DNA from: Streptomyces fragilis
GTDB lineage: Bacteria; Actinomycetota; Actinomycetes; Streptomycetales; Streptomycetaceae
DNA length: 64,000 nt
Reading direction: 5' to 3'
Assembly: GCF_003112515.1 (NCBI RefSeq)
Contig: NZ_BEVZ01000001.1
Coordinates: 405,940-469,939, forward strand
Part shown: positions 61,029-64,000 of the stretch, in pieces
How positions within the stretch are numbered: the stretch's first letter is position 1
Layout: every line of letters begins with the position of its first letter
Translations under genes and position numbers: made by a program
Notes under the pieces: generated by a model
Database searches by the model: none
Told to the model about the DNA's origin: nothing
What the model saw: only the letters and a program-made list of their open reading frames with translations

Positions 61029-61544
61029 ATGGTCTGGTTCCTGGGCCTCGGTTTCGCGGGACTCGTCGTCCTGGCCGTCGCGCTCGTCTTCGACGGCCTC
61101 CTCGAAGGCCTCTTCGGCGGCGTCGAAGCGCTCAACGGCCTCTTCGACGGCCTCATCTCACTGCCCGTGGTCGCCGGCTTCGTCTCGATGCTCGGCTTCG
61201 CCGGAGCGATCGTCACCGGTACCACCGCCCTCGGCCCGGTCGCCGCGACCGCCGTCGCCGTCCCCGCCGCGCTGCTCACCGCCTGGGGCGCCTTCCGCGC
61301 CAGCCGGGCGCTCATGGACGACGGCTCCGGCGCCGCCCCGCGTGAGGGAGACGTCGTGGGCGTCGCCGGCACCGTCGTCACCGCCATATCGGCCGACGGC
61401 TACGGCGAGGTCCTGGTGCGCCTCGCCGGACAGCCCGTCAAGCTCGCGGCCCGCGCCGACACCCCGCTGCCCCGCGGCACCGAGGTCTGGGTCGACCGGT
61501 CGCTGTCCAGCACCTCCGTCTCGGTGCGCCCGGTCGAACGCTGA
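61029..61544 (+). CDS. NfeD-like membrane protein, flotillin partner
   Basis: 171 aa from ATG 61029 (GAGGGG 8 nt upstream). Hydrophobic segments at FLGLGFAGLVVLAVALVF and FVSMLGFAGAIVTGTTALGPVAATAVAVPAALL-type stretch, followed by a small OB-like domain (GVAGTVVTAISADGYGEVLVRLAGQ, TEVWVDRSLSSTSVSVRPV). NfeD proteins pair with SPFH proteins; the next gene is a flotillin 94 bp on. Confidence 0.75.
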   Translation: MVWFLGLGFAGLVVLAVALVFDGLLEGLFGGVEALNGLFDGLISLPVVAGFVSMLGFAGAIVTGTTALGPVAATAVAVPAALLTAWGAFRASRALMDDGSGAAPREGDVVGVAGTVVTAISADGYGEVLVRLAGQPVKLAARADTPLPRGTEVWVDRSLSSTSVSVRPVER

Positions 61545-61638
61545 CCGCTCCGGCGTCACCGGGCCCGCCGAGATCACCGGCTAGCTCACCGGCTTCACCA
61601 CGGCTCATCAGCGTCATTCCGTTCCCTGGGGGGAAACC

Positions 61639-63102
61639 ATGCCAAGCCCTGTCGTCATCGCGTCCGTCGGAGTGGTCGTACTCCTGTTCCTGCTGGCGCT
61701 GATCGTGGTCAGCCGCTACAAGGTGGCCGGCCCCAACGAGGCCTTCATCGTCACCGGCCGCCGCGGCAAGAAGTCCACCGACCCCGAGACCGGTGCCGTC
61801 TTCACCGACAACAGCGGCCAGAAGGTCGTGGTCGGCGGCGGAGTCTTCGTCGTCCCGTTCGTCCAGCAGCGCTTCAGCCTGGACCTGTCGTCACGCCAGA
61901 TCCCCGTGCACGTCCGCGGCGCGGTCACCCTGCGCGGCGTCAAGGTCAACCTCGACGGCGTCGCCATCGTCAAGGTCGGCGGCACCGAGGACGCCATCCG
62001 CGCCGCCGCCCAGCGCTTCCTCGGCCAGCAGAACGACATCGTCAGCTTCACCCAGGAAGTCCTCTCCGGCGCTCTGCGCGCCATCGTCGGCCGCATGTCG
62101 GTGGAGGACATCATCCGCGACCGTGCCGTCTTCGCCGGCCAGGTCGCCGAGGAGGCCGAGGCCAGCCTCTCCGGGCAGGGCCTGATCATCGACGCCTTCC
62201 AGATCCAGGACATCACCACCGAGGGCTCCTACCTGCAGGACCTCGGCCGTCCCGAGGCCGCCCGCGCGAAGCAGGAGGCCGACATCGCCGAGGCGATCGC
62301 CCGCCGCGCCGCCGAGCAGGCCCGCCTGAAGGCCGAGGAGGAGATCGCGGTCGCCCAGCGGACCTTCGCCCTCAAGCAGGCGGAGATCCAGGCGGAGACC
62401 GACGAGGCCAAGGCCCGCGCCGCGGCCTCCGGCCCGCTCGCCGAGGCGGCCCGCCAGCAGGAGATCCTCCAGGAGCAGGAGAAGGTCGCCCAGCGCCAGG
62501 CCGCCCTGACCGACCGCCAGCTGGACACCGAGGTCCGCAAGCCGGCCGACGCCAAGCGGTACGCCGCCGAGCAGGAGGCCGAGGCCAAGCGCGTCGCCCG
62601 CGTCAAGCAGGCCGAGGCGGAGCGCCTGGCCGGCATCGCCGCCGCCCAGGCCGAGGCCGAGCGGGCCCGTCTCACCGGTGAGGGCGAGAAGCAGCGCCGC
62701 AGCGCGCTCGCCGAGGCCGTCCGCCTCGAGGGCGAGGCCGAGGCCGCCGCGATCGGCGTCAAGGGCGCCGCGGAGGCGGAGGCCATGGAGAAGAAGGCCG
62801 ACGCCTACCGCCAGTACGGTGACGCGGCCATCCTCCAGATGCTGGTGGAGGTCCTCCCCCAGGTCGTCGAGAAGGCCTCCGAGCCGATGAGCTCCATCGA
62901 CAAGATGACCGTCATCTCCACCGACGGTGCCTCCCAGCTCTCCCGCACCGTCACCGACAACGTCGCCCAGGGCCTGGAGCTGCTGAGCTCCACCACCGGG
63001 GTGGACCTCCCGTCCCTGCTGAAGAACCTCACCCAGCGCAACGGCGGCGGCGACAACCACACCGCCGCCCCCGCGAAGCGGAGCGTTCCCATCAGCGAGT
63101 GA
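61639..63102 (+). CDS. floT: Flotillin-like SPFH protein
   Basis: 487 aa. One N-terminal helix (ASVGVVVLLFLLALIVVS), the SPFH/Band 7 domain (KVAGPNEAFIVTGRRGKKS, FVVPFVQQRFSLDLSSRQI, EVLSGALRAIVGRMSVEDI) and a long Ala/Glu coiled coil (~200-375, repeated AEARAKQEADIAEAIARRAAE style). It organises membrane microdomains. Strong hairpin terminator after it. Confidence 0.9.
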   Translation: MPSPVVIASVGVVVLLFLLALIVVSRYKVAGPNEAFIVTGRRGKKSTDPETGAVFTDNSGQKVVVGGGVFVVPFVQQRFSLDLSSRQIPVHVRGAVTLRGVKVNLDGVAIVKVGGTEDAIRAAAQRFLGQQNDIVSFTQEVLSGALRAIVGRMSVEDIIRDRAVFAGQVAEEAEASLSGQGLIIDAFQIQDITTEGSYLQDLGRPEAARAKQEADIAEAIARRAAEQARLKAEEEIAVAQRTFALKQAEIQAETDEAKARAAASGPLAEAARQQEILQEQEKVAQRQAALTDRQLDTEVRKPADAKRYAAEQEAEAKRVARVKQAEAERLAGIAAAQAEAERARLTGEGEKQRRSALAEAVRLEGEAEAAAIGVKGAAEAEAMEKKADAYRQYGDAAILQMLVEVLPQVVEKASEPMSSIDKMTVISTDGASQLSRTVTDNVAQGLELLSSTTGVDLPSLLKNLTQRNGGGDNHTAAPAKRSVPISE

Positions 63103-63151
63103 CCGTCGCACCGCTCCCGGCTGCCAGGCACTCCTGGCCCCGGGTACGACA

Positions 63152-63200
63152 AAGGGCCCTGGCCCGTCCCACGTCGTCTGTGGGACGGGCCAGGGCCCTT
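63152..63200. terminator. Very strong bidirectional terminator
   Basis: A 21-bp perfect stem (63152-63172 with 63180-63200) with a 7-nt loop, between the flotillin gene and the convergent acetyltransferase. Confidence 0.9.
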
Positions 63201-63232
63201 CCGCCTTCTCGTGCCGGCGTACGACGTGCCCC

Positions 63233-63790
63233 TCACGCCCTTGCCAGGACGAACTCCAGCTCCATGTCGTCGACGCCCTTCGGCACCCGCACCCCACTGG
63301 GCGCGAAGCCGAGCCGCCGGTACGCACGGATCGCACGCTCGTTCCGCTCGTGCACGTACAGCCGCACCCTCTCGGCCCCACGGTCGTAGGCCCAGGCCAC
63401 GGCCGCCTCGAACAGCTCCTCCACGAGACCCGTGCCGCGGTACTCCGGCCGCACGAACACCCCGACGATCTGGCCCTGGCGTCGCTCGATCGCTCTGCCG
63501 AGGAAGTCCGTCTCCCCCGGCTCCTCCATCAGGACCGTGGCCGACCCTGCCCAGACCTCGTGCGTGCCCGGTACCTCGGCGACGAACTGCCGTACCGCGG
63601 TGCCCCCTTCGGCCGCGCCGGCCGTCCGGGCCTGGTAGAACGCGTCCGGCTGGGCGGCGGCCGTCTCATAGGTCTCGGCGTACGCCAGGGGAGCGACCGG
63701 GTCCTTCAGGGCGGCCAGCCGCAGCGCCTTGTGCTCACGCCATTCGTCGCTCCGGATCACCCTGACGACCGGTCGCGCTGTCTCGTGCAT
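63233..63790 (-). CDS. GNAT-family N-acetyltransferase
   Basis: 185 aa from ATG 63790. The CoA-binding motif A is VGVFVRPEYRGTGLVEELFEAAVAWA and motif B is NERAIRAYRRLGFAPSG. N-terminal RVIRSDEWREHKALRLAAL. Substrate unknown (amine, peptide or antibiotic). It lies just past the rRNA operon's end on the same strand. Confidence 0.9.
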   Translation of the reverse strand: MHETARPVVRVIRSDEWREHKALRLAALKDPVAPLAYAETYETAAAQPDAFYQARTAGAAEGGTAVRQFVAEVPGTHEVWAGSATVLMEEPGETDFLGRAIERRQGQIVGVFVRPEYRGTGLVEELFEAAVAWAYDRGAERVRLYVHERNERAIRAYRRLGFAPSGVRVPKGVDDMELEFVLARA

Positions 63791-63814
63791 GGACAAAACC
63801 CCCTGGAAATGCAG

Positions 63815-63844
63815 AAAGCCCCCGCACCAAGGTGCGGGGGCTTT
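63815..63844 (-). terminator. Terminator of the rRNA operon
   Basis: AAAGCCCCCGCACC, loop AA, GGTGCGGGGGCTTT: perfect 14-bp stem 10 nt past the 5S gene on the minus strand. Confidence 0.85.
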
Positions 63845-63854
63845 CCCAATGATT

Positions 63855-63973
63855 GTTCGGCGGCGTCCTACTCTCCCACAGGGTCCCCCCTGCAGTACCA
63901 TCGGCGCTGTGAGGCTTAGCTTCCGGGTTCGGAATGTAACCGGGCGTTTCCCTCACGCTATGACCACCGAAAC
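63855..63973 (-). rRNA. rrf: 5S ribosomal RNA
   Basis: The minus strand begins GTTTCGGTGGTCATAGCGTG and ends with the complementary stem (GACGCCGCCGAAC). It contains the conserved CCGAACCCGGAAGCTAAGCC loop region and GTGGGAGAGTAGGACGCC. About 119 nt, typical of Streptomyces. The 23S and 16S genes should lie just right of the window, so this is the downstream end of an rrn operon. Confidence 0.93.
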
Positions 63974-64000
63974 ACTATGAAACAACAACCGGCAAAGTGG

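Overview
The window is high-GC actinobacterial chromosome and almost certainly Streptomyces. It carries RsiG (anti-sigma factor of the sporulation sigma WhiG), the nickel sensor Nur, GlnR, mycothiol synthase MshD, the ppk-pst phosphate block, a six-gene cmd-like membrane cluster and frequent GTG/TTG starts with 4-bp ATGA/GTGA overlaps. From about 10.99 kb to the right edge the gene order looks like conserved Streptomyces core chromosome, ending in a 5S rRNA gene on the minus strand. All calls come from reading the sequence; no database was searched.

Region 1 (1 to about 10.9 kb) is accessory DNA. It holds the 3' end of a SAVED-domain gene and a complete CBASS nucleotidyltransferase (CD-NTase with AGS-C domain), a decayed IS1380-type transposase, then an intact reverse transcriptase of the UG/Abi defence kind (YSDD box, helical C-terminal half) followed 18 bp later by a two-helix membrane protein with a NUDIX domain. 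These genes are visibly more A+T-rich than the rest. Next to them on the minus strand is a four-gene Tn7/Tn5053-like transposition module (TnsA-like nuclease, DD35E transposase, AAA+ ATPase, TniQ). Repeats at about 10.75-10.87 kb beyond tnsA look like one transposon end. The simplest reading is a Tn7-like element whose cargo is the defence cluster and whose far end lies left of the window.

Region 2 (11-32 kb): GntR/HAD pair with palindromic operators; asparaginase; RsiG; Dtd; YgfZ-Nur-nitrobindin; a 32-aa membrane microprotein; three coupled genes for membrane-anchored extracytoplasmic proteins; a sulfur cluster (DsrE, DUF1416, rhodanese, with a cysteine-rich leader peptide upstream); DUF2993; LacI regulator; GlnR; hydrolase; MoaD-like protein; 5'-nucleotidase; MshD.

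Region 3 (32-48 kb): a GntR (YtrA-type) regulator, ABC ATPase and three tandem paralogous permeases, every junction overlapping by 4 bp. Then polyphosphate and phosphate metabolism: Ppk, CHAD protein, NUDIX hydrolase, a PHO-box-like repeat, pstSCAB, CsoR with a matching operator, and a DUF47-Pit transporter pair.

Region 4 (48-64 kb): lipoprotein, PAP2 phosphatase, a lytic transglycosylase/NlpC hydrolase, a Ser/Thr kinase, the cmd-like type-IV-secretion-related cluster (VirB6-like membrane protein, SCO6880-type protein, VirB4-like ATPase, coupling-protein-like protein that has lost its P-loop), an NfeD-like protein with a flotillin, a GNAT acetyltransferase, and the distal end of an rRNA operon.
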